DNA of 64,000 nucleotides from Bacteroidetes bacterium GWF2_40_14 (lineage in GTDB: Bacteria; Bacteroidota; Bacteroidia; Bacteroidales; UBA932): positions 119,941-183,940 of the forward strand of contig MEOK01000034.1 of NCBI GenBank assembly GCA_001769195.1. Reading direction: 5' to 3'. Below are positions 35,768-44,383 of the stretch, piece after piece (position 1 is the stretch's first letter; each line of letters opens with the position of its first letter). Under the pieces are notes generated by a model, which saw nothing but the letters and a program-made list of their open reading frames with translations, had not been told where the DNA came from and did not search any database. A program made the translations under genes and the position numbers.

Positions 35768-38700
35768 ATGAAGAAAACGATCTTGTTCGTCTTATCCCTA
35801 TTGCTTGTCAATATGGTTATGGCTCAGATGAAGGTTACCGGAAGAGTGACCTCTTCTGAAGATGGTTCTCCAATCCCTTATGCAAACATCCAGGTAAAGG
35901 GTGTCAGGGGAGTAGGGGCAACCACAGATCTTGAAGGTCGGTATGCTTTTGATAATCTGTCAAAAGACGCCGTTCTAATTTTTACCTATATAGGCTTTAC
36001 CTCTCAGGAGATTCCTGTAAATGGAAGGGCCGTAATAGATGTCTCACTGGCTACAGATGCGCTAAATCTGGAAGAAGTAATGGTTGTTGCCTATGGAACG
36101 GCAAAAAAAGGAACCTTTACCGGTGCTGCCAGCGTTGTTAAAAACGACGCTATAAAAGATGTACCTACACTCTCTTTTGAAAATGCATTGAACGGAAAAG
36201 TTGCAGGTGTGCAAATTTCTTCAAATTCCGGTCAGGCCGGTTCGACATCATCAATAAGAGTAAGGGGTATTGGATCAATGAACGCTTCAAACGAACCTCT
36301 TTATGTTGTAGACGGTGTTCCTGTTGTTTCGGGTAACGTATCGAATATGGGTAACTACACATCGAGCAACGTTATGAGTACAATTAATCCAAGTGATATT
36401 GAGTCTATAACTATTCTGAAAGACGCTGCGGCATCTTCTCTTTATGGATCAAGAGCTGCAAATGGTGTTATCATGATAACTACCAAACGCGGTAAATTGG
36501 GAAGAACCAATATCAACTTTAAGGCTTCTGTAGGTATCACGCCTTCATTTGCAACAGACAACTATGAGGCAGCAAGCACAGAGCAACAAGTTGAAATGTA
36601 TTACGAAAACTTCTGGAATGCAGATATTTATGCTTATGGCAAGACTTCTGCTGTTGCAAGCACTAACGCACTTAAACAGTTGAACAATAGATTCAACAAA
36701 CATGGCTATACTTTTACCGCTCCAGACAATACTGTAAAATCTCTTACAATAGGTGGTGACAGGGCCGGCAAATATTTCGACTGGGAAAGTGAACTAATGA
36801 GAACAGCTGTTTATCAGTCTTATGATCTTTCTGTAAGCGGAGCAACAGAAGCTTCAAACTATTACACTTCACTCTCGTATACAAAAGATATGGGTCGCAG
36901 TGTGATAAATGATTTTGACCGTATCACAGGCAGGGTTAATCTGACTCAGAAAGCTGGCAAATATGTAGATTTCACTACAAATATAAATGTTGCAAAAAGC
37001 GGGAAAACCGGTTTTAACGACAGTCGTGCAACAGGAAACAACTATTTCCTGCAATCAAGAAACTTGTTATGGGGGCTTTATTGGCCAACAGACTATGTTA
37101 CCGGGCTTCCCTGGACAGCCAGATATGGCAGTTATGCATACAATGCTGTATATTATAACAATGAGTGGGAAAACAGTTCAAAGACTCTAAGAATCTCTGC
37201 AAATGAGGCTATTACAGTAAACCTGCTTCCAGGTTTAACTTTTAAGACAATTTTTTCATACGACAACACACAGACAAATGACCATATATATTATAGCGCC
37301 AATCACTTTACAGGCGCAGGTGTAGGTGGTTCGGTTTCAGAAATGAGTGCAACCAACACTAAGCTTGTTTCATCTTCAACCTTAAACTTTAACAAAGAAT
37401 TTGCGAAGAAACACAATATCGGAGTTTTAGCAGGTTGGGAAGCTGAATCAAACAGGTTTGATTACCAGCGTGCTTCAGGAACAAATTTAGCAACAAGTGT
37501 TCTTCATACAGTAGCAACTGCAGGTAAACTTGATGCAACTGCATACTATGCAGGAAATAGCATGCTCTCTTTACTGTCAAGAGCCGAATATAACTACGAT
37601 AACAGATATTATTTTTCAGGTTCTTATCGTCGCGACGGTTCTTCAAAACTAGGCCCTGCTGCTCGCTGGGGTAACTTCTGGTCTGTTGCCGGATCTTGGA
37701 GAATAGACAAAGAGATGTTCATGACAAATTTAGATATTATAAGCAGCCTTAGATTAAGAGGTTCTTATGGTGTAAATGGCACTCTTCCTTCTTCAAACGA
37801 CGGCTGGCGTACACTATCTACATATCCAAACAAGTATATGGAAATGCCTGGTGGAGGAGTAAGCAATATAGCAGATCCTATTCTTTCATGGGAAACTAGT
37901 TACACTTCCAACATCGCTTTGGAATTTGGTTTGCTGGATCAACGAATTACCGGTACCGTTGAATATTTCAACAGAGATTCAAAGGATTTGCTTCAGGATG
38001 TTCCAATTTCCGGAGTAACAGGTTTCTACTCAACTTTGAAAAATGTTGGTGAAATCAACAACAATGGTATCGAAATTGAATTATCCGGCGATATTATCAA
38101 AACCAAGGACCTTAACTGGAGTTTGGGAATAACTGCTTCAACAGTTAAATCTACTGTTACTAAACTTTATAGCGGGCAGGATATTATTTGGTATGATCCA
38201 ACAGGAGACGATGCCAGAGCAAAATTTATTTATCGCGAAGGTCAATCTACACTCGCTCTTTATGGACTTGAGTGGGCCGGTGTAGAAGACGAAACCGGTA
38301 AGAATGTTTGGTTCCTGAACAACGATAAAACCGCAACCACAACTGTTGATGGTCGTCCTGCAACATACAGATATCAGGATGCGACTGAAGTTATTATCGG
38401 CAATGTTCACCCTAAACTGTTTGGTGGTATTAATACCGAATTGAACTGGAAAGGTCTGTCACTATCTCTCAATTTCAACTACAAACTGGGTGGTTATACA
38501 TATGACGCTGCCGGTCGTGACGTTTCAGATGACGGATACTACTGGGAAAGAATTATGTCACAGAATCAGTTCGACAACAGATGGACTCCTGAAAATAAGA
38601 CTGCAAGCCTTCCACAGCGTCTTGCAACCGACATGGAGGATGTAAATCAAAAAAGCAGTAGGCATATGCATAAAGCAGATTATCTGAGACTTAAAAATGT

Positions 38701-38899
38701 AACAATTGGATATACAATTCCAAAAAACATTACTAATAAAGTTAAGATTTCCAGTGCCAGAGTATATTTCAATGGAACAAACTTATGGACTTTAGCTGCA
38801 TACAAGGTGTATGACCCTGAGGTTAATGCATTTGGTTCTAGGGGCTGGGAAATGCCACTTGGCAAAACATATACCTTCGGGGTTGAATTTAATTTCTAA
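35768..38899 (+). CDS. SusC/RagA-family TonB-dependent outer-membrane receptor
   Basis: A 1043-residue outer-membrane transporter. Signal peptide (ending VMAQ), a carboxypeptidase-regulatory-like domain at about residues 22-100 (VTGRVTSSEDGSPIPYANI), a TonB box region, a plug domain with PLYVVDGVP and INPSDIESITILKDAAASSLYG (around 180-235), then a barrel ending GKTYTFGVEFNF with the terminal aromatic residue. It forms a pedal-bin transporter with the SusD-like lipoprotein encoded 17 bp downstream. No glycosidase, sulfatase, peptidase or regulator accompanies the pair, so the cargo is unknown. Confidence 0.96.
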   Translation: MKKTILFVLSLLLVNMVMAQMKVTGRVTSSEDGSPIPYANIQVKGVRGVGATTDLEGRYAFDNLSKDAVLIFTYIGFTSQEIPVNGRAVIDVSLATDALNLEEVMVVAYGTAKKGTFTGAASVVKNDAIKDVPTLSFENALNGKVAGVQISSNSGQAGSTSSIRVRGIGSMNASNEPLYVVDGVPVVSGNVSNMGNYTSSNVMSTINPSDIESITILKDAAASSLYGSRAANGVIMITTKRGKLGRTNINFKASVGITPSFATDNYEAASTEQQVEMYYENFWNADIYAYGKTSAVASTNALKQLNNRFNKHGYTFTAPDNTVKSLTIGGDRAGKYFDWESELMRTAVYQSYDLSVSGATEASNYYTSLSYTKDMGRSVINDFDRITGRVNLTQKAGKYVDFTTNINVAKSGKTGFNDSRATGNNYFLQSRNLLWGLYWPTDYVTGLPWTARYGSYAYNAVYYNNEWENSSKTLRISANEAITVNLLPGLTFKTIFSYDNTQTNDHIYYSANHFTGAGVGGSVSEMSATNTKLVSSSTLNFNKEFAKKHNIGVLAGWEAESNRFDYQRASGTNLATSVLHTVATAGKLDATAYYAGNSMLSLLSRAEYNYDNRYYFSGSYRRDGSSKLGPAARWGNFWSVAGSWRIDKEMFMTNLDIISSLRLRGSYGVNGTLPSSNDGWRTLSTYPNKYMEMPGGGVSNIADPILSWETSYTSNIALEFGLLDQRITGTVEYFNRDSKDLLQDVPISGVTGFYSTLKNVGEINNNGIEIELSGDIIKTKDLNWSLGITASTVKSTVTKLYSGQDIIWYDPTGDDARAKFIYREGQSTLALYGLEWAGVEDETGKNVWFLNNDKTATTTVDGRPATYRYQDATEVIIGNVHPKLFGGINTELNWKGLSLSLNFNYKLGGYTYDAAGRDVSDDGYYWERIMSQNQFDNRWTPENKTASLPQRLATDMEDVNQKSSRHMHKADYLRLKNVTIGYTIPKNITNKVKISSARVYFNGTNLWTLAAYKVYDPEVNAFGSRGWEMPLGKTYTFGVEFNF

Positions 38900-38916
38900 T
38901 TTAAAAAGGTGATACA

Positions 38917-40392
38917 ATGAAAAAAATAAATATATTATTAATAGTACTGAGCATTGTACTACTTTCATCTTGTGAGGGTTTTCTGGATGTAAAGCCAAGT
39001 AACTCTACAGACGCTGAAACTTCAATATTAACTGCTGCCGATGCAAAAGTGGCAATTGGTGGTTTGATGAGAAAAATGGCCTCATCGGATTATTATGGAA
39101 GGAATTTTATTATGTACGGTGACGCAAAAGGGAGCGATTTCGCTATTGCCTCACAAGGAAGAGGTCTTGATGCCCTTTATGTATTCAATCATTCAGCTAC
39201 ATCAAATTCTTACTCGGGGTTCTGGTCTCAGTTATATCATAACATTCTGCAGGCAAACAACCTGATAATGAATATTGAAAAAATAGAAGCCGACGGTAAA
39301 GGATCTGCAACGCTTAGTGAATATAAGGGTCAGGCACTTACAGCAAGAGCTTTAATGTATTTTGACCTTGTTCGTCTGTACGGTAAACCGTACAATATGG
39401 ATAAATCATCTCTTGGAGTTCCTCTTGTTCTTGAACCTCTTGAAGAAACGGCTCAACCAACAAGGGCATCAGTGGAAGCAGTTTATACACAAATTTTGAA
39501 GGATCTTGCAGATGCAGAGCCTATACTTTCTAAAGCTGTTGGAACTGTTGCCGTTAAGGGTTTCATTAACTATTATGCAAACAAGGCAGTTCAGGCAAGG
39601 GTAAATCTGGCTATGGGCAAATACCCCGAAGCACTTGCCGCTGCTGAAACAATTATCACAAGTAACAAATATACGCTTTATGCAAATGATAAATGGGTTA
39701 AATCATGGTCAACTCAATTTGATACAGAGTCGATTTTTGAACTTGCAGTATACCAAAATGAAGCAGATCTTCTTACAGGGTCTCTAGGCTACTATCTTTT
39801 GCGTAAAGGAAAAATTTCAGGCGCAATGGGTTGGTTTATGGCAAGTGATTTCTATATTAACAGGCTTAAAGAGGACCCGACAGATGTTCGCTGGGGAATT
39901 ATGGATTATGATGAAACATCTTCAACCAGATTCGGTTCTTGTCTGAAATATACAGGCGCAGATCTTAAGGGAGATAAAGGTTTTCCTTCTCCGGTTAACA
40001 TTAAAGTCATTCGTCTTTCTGAAATGTATCTTATTGCTGCCGAAGCTGCATTTAGCCAGTCAACTCCGGATAAAGTGAAAGCTTCCACCTATCTTAATGC
40101 AATCCGCAAAAGAGCTCCGGCACTTGCTGCTTCAACATCAACAACAGTAACTCTAGATATGATTATTGATGAAAAGAGCAAAGAGCTTTTTGCCGAAGGT
40201 CAAAGATACTTTGATTTGATTCGTCTTAACAGGACTATTACTTTCAATGATGACTTTATCAAACCTGCGGTTATAATAACTCACCGCACAGTATCAATCG
40301 ACAGAACTTTCTACAAAGCTATTTTGCCTATTCCAAAAGGTGAAATGGATGCCAATCCTGCTATTGCAAGTCAACAGAATCCAGGTTACTAA
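38917..40392 (+). CDS. SusD/RagB-family nutrient-binding lipoprotein
   Basis: A 491-residue surface lipoprotein (signal ending LLSSCEGF, lipid Cys near residue 19). The N-terminal EGFLDVKPSNST and the helix-rich tetratricopeptide-like region (ALTARALMYFDLVRLYGKPY, then PTRASVEAVYTQILKDL) are typical, as is the C-terminal ELFAEGQRYFDLIRL. It caps the SusC-like channel and binds the imported ligand. It is the last gene of the pair; a terminator follows at 40418. Confidence 0.95.
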   Translation: MKKINILLIVLSIVLLSSCEGFLDVKPSNSTDAETSILTAADAKVAIGGLMRKMASSDYYGRNFIMYGDAKGSDFAIASQGRGLDALYVFNHSATSNSYSGFWSQLYHNILQANNLIMNIEKIEADGKGSATLSEYKGQALTARALMYFDLVRLYGKPYNMDKSSLGVPLVLEPLEETAQPTRASVEAVYTQILKDLADAEPILSKAVGTVAVKGFINYYANKAVQARVNLAMGKYPEALAAAETIITSNKYTLYANDKWVKSWSTQFDTESIFELAVYQNEADLLTGSLGYYLLRKGKISGAMGWFMASDFYINRLKEDPTDVRWGIMDYDETSSTRFGSCLKYTGADLKGDKGFPSPVNIKVIRLSEMYLIAAEAAFSQSTPDKVKASTYLNAIRKRAPALAASTSTTVTLDMIIDEKSKELFAEGQRYFDLIRLNRTITFNDDFIKPAVIITHRTVSIDRTFYKAILPIPKGEMDANPAIASQQNPGY

Positions 40393-40417
40393 CAGGAAAT
40401 TGTAAATAATCAACTAA

Positions 40418-40450
40418 GAGGGGTTGCTACTTATGTGGCAGCCTCTTTTT
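40418..40450 (+). terminator. Intrinsic terminator after the SusD-like gene
   Basis: GAGG plus TTGCTAC pairs with GTGGCAG plus CCTC around a 4-nt loop (two bulged G), followed by TTTTT. Confidence 0.75.
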
Positions 40451-40458
40451 AGTACTCG

Positions 40459-40664
40459 GGGACGCACATTGTGTACCCAAAAAGGATATGGTGCGGGAGT
40501 TGAGGATGCTTGTCAAAAGGATTTGGGCACCCACTCAGGGAGCACTGCGTGAAAAAACAAGGAGTGGAGGTGTAGCAGGGGGTGTATCAGGGGACGCACA
40601 TTGTGTACCAAAAAAAGAATATGGTGCGGGAGTTGAAGATGCTTGTCAAAAGATTTGGGCACCC
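40459..40664. repeat. Direct duplication of a ~74-bp unit plus partial structured repeat (copy B)
   Basis: Unit 1 (40459-40533) and unit 2 (40591-40664) both run from GGGGACGCACATTGTGTACC through GTGCGGGAGTTGA and GATGCTTGTCAAAAG to TTTGGGCACCC. Between them, 40523-40580 repeats the 5' half of the structured element (GGGCACCCACTCAGGGAGC and CTGCGTGAAAAAACAA). The open frames seen here are artefacts of the repeats. The array looks like successive insertions or unequal duplications. Confidence 0.75.
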
Positions 40665-40670
40665 TGCATT

Positions 40671-40872
40671 TTGCATCTTAAATATTGATTGTGTAATTGT
40701 CTTTATGGGCGTTGCAAGAAGCGTTTGGGAACCCACTCAGGGAGCACTGCGTGAAAAAACAACGAGCGGAAACTGCAGCCCGATATACCAGCATAATAAG
40801 TTTCCGCATTTGTTTTTTAGCGGTGCGACCGCGAAGTGGGTAAACCCGGTGTACGCAAGGTAAAGCCCTGCA
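40671..40872. ncRNA. Structured repeat, copy C
   Basis: Homologous to copy A at 30414-30641. It starts TGCATCTTAAATATTGATTG and has GCGTTT+ACCCAC (40721-40736) pairing with GTGGGT+AAAC (40836-40845), and inner GCGGAAAC (40766-40773) pairing with GTTTCCGC (40800-40807). Relative to copy A the inner stem has changed a T-A pair to G-C with pairing kept. A third small stem GCGGT / ACCGC (40820-40832) is clearer here. The hutH promoter starts 22 bp later. Orientation and transcription are unknown. Confidence 0.6.
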
Positions 40873-40893
40873 CCACTATTTACATTTATTGTT

Positions 40894-40901
40894 TATATTT
40901 G
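40894..40901 (+). promoter_or_regulatory. -7 promoter element of the histidine-degradation operon
   Basis: TATATTTG followed by TAGCC; leader of about 37 nt before hutH. Confidence 0.55.
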
Positions 40902-40941
40902 TAGCCAAATATTAACAAATTATAATAAAATATAAGTCAAT

Positions 40942-42429
40942 ATGGACTGTTTTCATATAACCCTAAAGAATCACGCACTTGAAGATTTGGAACTTCTGTT
41001 CAGGAATGAATGTAAAATTCAATTATCGGATGAGGTAAAAGAGCGAATTATCAAATGCAGGAATTACCTCGACAATAAAATGAAAAGTCAGAAGGAGCCT
41101 ATTTATGGTATAAACACAGGGTTTGGTTCTTTATGCAATGTGACAGTCAGCAACGATCAGCTTTCGCAGCTGCAGAGAAATCTTGTGGTTTCACACTCTT
41201 GCGGAATGGGAGAAGAGGTTCCACAGGAAATAGTAAGGCTGATGATATTTCTTAAAATAAAATCATTGTCATACGGTTATTCCGGAGTAAGGCTAGAAAC
41301 AGTTGAAAGACTAGTTGAGATGTTCAACAACAAGGTCTATCCGGTTGTCTATCAGCAAGGGTCCCTGGGAGCATCGGGCGACCTTGCACCACTGGCAAAT
41401 ATGAGTCTGCCACTTCTTGGTCTGGGTGAGGTAAATTACAATGGTAAGAGATATGAATCAAAGGAGATAAATGATAAGTTTGGATGGAAACCGCTGGTAC
41501 TTGCATCAAAAGAGGGACTGGCCCTGCTCAACGGTACTCAGTTTATGCTTGCGTACAGCATTTGGAACATAAGAAAAGCAAAAAAACTTTCTGCCCTGGC
41601 AGACAAAATAGCAGCCCTGTCTCTTGAGGCTTATGATGGAAGACAGGAGCCGTTCACTCATGGAGTTCACGCTGTAAGGCCCCACAAGGGACAGATTGAG
41701 ACTGCTGCAAATATGAGGGCATATCTGGAGGGTAGCGACCTAATAAATATTGAAAAGAAGCATGTGCAGGACCCATACTCATTCCGTTGTGTCCCGCAGG
41801 TTCACGGAGCAACCAAAGATGCACTTGCATTCATAGAGAATTCATTTGTTACAGAACTGAATAGCGCCACCGATAATCCGACAATCCTACCGGAAGAGGA
41901 CAAAATAGTATCTGCAGGTAATTTCCATGGACAGCCTCTCGCACTACCTCTGGATTTTCTGGCAATAGCTATGGCAGAGATCGGAAGCATATCCGAAAGG
42001 CGGACATATCAGCTTATCTCAGGCAAGAGAGGATTACCCTCTTTTTTGGTGGCCCATCCGGGATTAAACTCCGGCTTCATGATTCCTCAGTATTCTCAGG
42101 CCTCAATTGTAAGTCAGAATAAACAGCTCTGTACACCGGCATGTGTAGATACCATAGATTCGTCACAGGGACAGGAAGATCACGTAAGCATGGGCGCAAA
42201 TTCAGCAACCAAATGTTACAGGGTAGTGGAAAACGTAGAGAAGATACTTGCTATTGAGATGATGAATGCAGCGCAGGCACTTGAATTCAGGCGTCCCGGA
42301 AAGAGCTCGCCTATACTTGAGCAGTTTGTGGCGGAGTTCAGAAAATATGTACCGTTCATTGCCGAGGACGAGATTATGTACACCAACATGAATAATTCTG
42401 TGAAATTCTTAAGAGAAGTTCAGATGTAA
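40942..42429 (+). CDS. hutH: Histidine ammonia-lyase
   Basis: A 495-residue enzyme that removes ammonia from histidine to give urocanate. The self-made MIO cofactor arises from the Ala-Ser-Gly in GSLGASGDLAPLANM (about residue 143). Other family blocks are YGINTGFGSLCN, LLNGTQFMLAYS, QDPYSFRCVPQVHGA and the NFHGQPLALPLDFLA segment. Full length. Its stop overlaps the hutI start by one base (TAATG), so the genes are coupled. Confidence 0.96.
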   Translation: MDCFHITLKNHALEDLELLFRNECKIQLSDEVKERIIKCRNYLDNKMKSQKEPIYGINTGFGSLCNVTVSNDQLSQLQRNLVVSHSCGMGEEVPQEIVRLMIFLKIKSLSYGYSGVRLETVERLVEMFNNKVYPVVYQQGSLGASGDLAPLANMSLPLLGLGEVNYNGKRYESKEINDKFGWKPLVLASKEGLALLNGTQFMLAYSIWNIRKAKKLSALADKIAALSLEAYDGRQEPFTHGVHAVRPHKGQIETAANMRAYLEGSDLINIEKKHVQDPYSFRCVPQVHGATKDALAFIENSFVTELNSATDNPTILPEEDKIVSAGNFHGQPLALPLDFLAIAMAEIGSISERRTYQLISGKRGLPSFLVAHPGLNSGFMIPQYSQASIVSQNKQLCTPACVDTIDSSQGQEDHVSMGANSATKCYRVVENVEKILAIEMMNAAQALEFRRPGKSSPILEQFVAEFRKYVPFIAEDEIMYTNMNNSVKFLREVQM

Positions 42430-43679
42430 TGAAGATACTTATAAAAAATATAAAGAGGCTCGTACAGGTAGAGGAGAGCGATCCGGTGACTTTGAGATCT
42501 GGAAAGGAGATGTCGGAACTTAACTGTATCGACAATGCATATCTTATTTTCAAAGATGATAAAATACTCGATTTTGGCGAGATGAAGCATCTGAACGAGA
42601 ACTTCCAGGGTTCGGTTTTTAAATCAATCGATGCCAAAGGCAAGATGGTCATCCCTGCGTTTTGTGATTCTCATACGCATCTTGTATATGCAGGAAGCAG
42701 GGAGATGGAGTTTTTCGACAAACAGAGGGGGCTCTCATATCAGGAGATTGCAAAAAAGGGTGGAGGAATCCTGAACTCTGCAAAATTACTTCATGAGACA
42801 AACGAGGATGATCTTTATAAAGAGTCGATGGTCCGTGTAGAGGAGATAATTGGCTTTGGAACAGGGGCGGTTGAGATAAAAAGCGGATATGGACTGACAC
42901 CTGAGGACGAGATAAAGATGCTGAGGGTAATAAGAAGAATATCAGAAACCTCACCGCTTACAGTCAAGGCAACTTTTCTGGGGGCCCATGCAGTACCTCT
43001 AAGGTATAAAGGCAAGCAGGAGGAGTATGTAGATGAGATTATTTCCGAAATGATTCCTGTAATAGCTTCCGAAGAGCTGGCAGAGTACATAGATGTATTC
43101 TGCGAAGAGGGGTTCTTTACCGTAGAAGATACTGACAGGATATTCAATGCCGCCATCAAATACGGGCTAAGGCCAAAAATTCACGCTAACCAGATGGGAT
43201 TCTCAGGAGGAGTTCAGGTTGGAGTAAAATACAATGCCCTATCTGTTGACCATCTTGAATCCACAAGAGAGAAGGAGTTCAAGGCCCTTAAGGGAAGCGA
43301 GACAATTGCTACACTTTTGCCGGGATCGACATTTTTTCTGAATATGGATTATGCGCCGGCCAGAGAGATGATCAAATACGGGCTCCCTATAGCATTGGCA
43401 ACCAATTACAACCCGGGGTCGTCACCATCGGGCGACATGAAGTTCATGATGGCACTAGCGGCCCTCAAGCTAAAGATGTCGCCGGAGGAGATTATTAATG
43501 CTGTCACTATCAACGGAGCATATGCAATGGGAATAAGCGACACACATGGCAGCATAGCCAGAGGTAAGAGGGCAAATATCATAATAACCAAGGAGATTCC
43601 TTCGGTCGAATATCTGCCTTACGCTTTTAGTACGCCACTTATAGAAAATGTCATTCTCAACGGGAAAATTGTAAAATAA
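42429..43679 (+). CDS. hutI: Imidazolonepropionase
   Basis: A 416-residue metal-dependent hydrolase that opens imidazolone propionate to formiminoglutamate. Metal ligands are in FCDSHTHLVYAG (His-x-His), KIHANQMGFSGG and VDHLE; substrate residues include the GGGILNSA segment, and ATNYNPGSSPSGDM near residue 320 is typical. It overlaps hutH by one base. The preceding step, urocanate hydratase (HutU), is not encoded in this window. Confidence 0.96.
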   Translation: MKILIKNIKRLVQVEESDPVTLRSGKEMSELNCIDNAYLIFKDDKILDFGEMKHLNENFQGSVFKSIDAKGKMVIPAFCDSHTHLVYAGSREMEFFDKQRGLSYQEIAKKGGGILNSAKLLHETNEDDLYKESMVRVEEIIGFGTGAVEIKSGYGLTPEDEIKMLRVIRRISETSPLTVKATFLGAHAVPLRYKGKQEEYVDEIISEMIPVIASEELAEYIDVFCEEGFFTVEDTDRIFNAAIKYGLRPKIHANQMGFSGGVQVGVKYNALSVDHLESTREKEFKALKGSETIATLLPGSTFFLNMDYAPAREMIKYGLPIALATNYNPGSSPSGDMKFMMALAALKLKMSPEEIINAVTINGAYAMGISDTHGSIARGKRANIIITKEIPSVEYLPYAFSTPLIENVILNGKIVK

Positions 43680-43697
43680 CAATATAATTAAAAGGCT

Positions 43698-44342
43698 ATG
43701 GCTAAATTTATCACACCAATCGGAGAAATCGCGATAATAATACTGGGTCACGCTTCACTGCTGATTCAGTGGGAAGGGAAAAATATTTTTGTTGACCCAT
43801 ACAGCAAAGTGGCAGATTATTCTGTTCAGCCAAAGGCAGACCTGGTTCTGATTACTCATCACCATCGTGATCATCTCGACAAAGAGGCCCTGAAACATAT
43901 TACTAATGATAAAACACTATATGTTACTAGTATTATTGCCCAAAAAGAGATTAGTGGAGCAAAGGGTTTGAAACAGGGTGAAGAGTTTGACTACAATGGG
44001 TTAAAGATAGAGGCCGTATATGCATACAATGTTAACCAGAAGAGAGATAACGGACAGCCGTTCCATCCAAGGGGTGAGGGAAATGGGTATGTTCTCAATT
44101 TTGGTGGATACAGTGTCTATATTGCCGGAGATACTGAGCTTATCCCTGAAATGAAAGAGCTTGGAAAAATCGACATAGCTTTTTTGCCAAAAAATCTTCC
44201 ATATACAATGAGTGATGATATGTTTGTTGAGGCAGTAAAAGTAATCAAGCCAAAAATTCTCTATCCTTATCACTATAGCGAACTTAGTGAAGCAGTAATA
44301 AAATCGAAACTTCCAGAAGGAGTGACCCTTTTTACAAAATAG
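43698..44342 (+). CDS. Metallo-beta-lactamase-fold hydrolase (UlaG-like)
   Basis: A 214-residue cytosolic hydrolase. It carries the signature THHHRDHLD near residue 53 (the HxHxDH-type zinc motif), IAGDTELIPEM with the bridging Asp, and PYHYSE for the last His. It resembles the UlaG/UPF0173 branch. It lies between hutI (18 bp) and ftcD (41 bp), so it is probably transcribed with the histidine pathway, but no step of that pathway is known to need it. Confidence 0.85.
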   Translation: MAKFITPIGEIAIIILGHASLLIQWEGKNIFVDPYSKVADYSVQPKADLVLITHHHRDHLDKEALKHITNDKTLYVTSIIAQKEISGAKGLKQGEEFDYNGLKIEAVYAYNVNQKRDNGQPFHPRGEGNGYVLNFGGYSVYIAGDTELIPEMKELGKIDIAFLPKNLPYTMSDDMFVEAVKVIKPKILYPYHYSELSEAVIKSKLPEGVTLFTK

Positions 44343-44383
44343 GATATTACAATATTTAGATAATTTAAAGTTTAAGAACAATC

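Noticed and set aside
35768..40392. Polysaccharide utilisation locus
   Set aside because: No carbohydrate-active enzyme, sulfatase or hybrid two-component regulator is adjacent.
40488..40863. Two overlapping open frames after the SusD-like gene
   Set aside because: They consist of the duplicated repeat units and repeat the same peptide segments; no start context or conservation visible.
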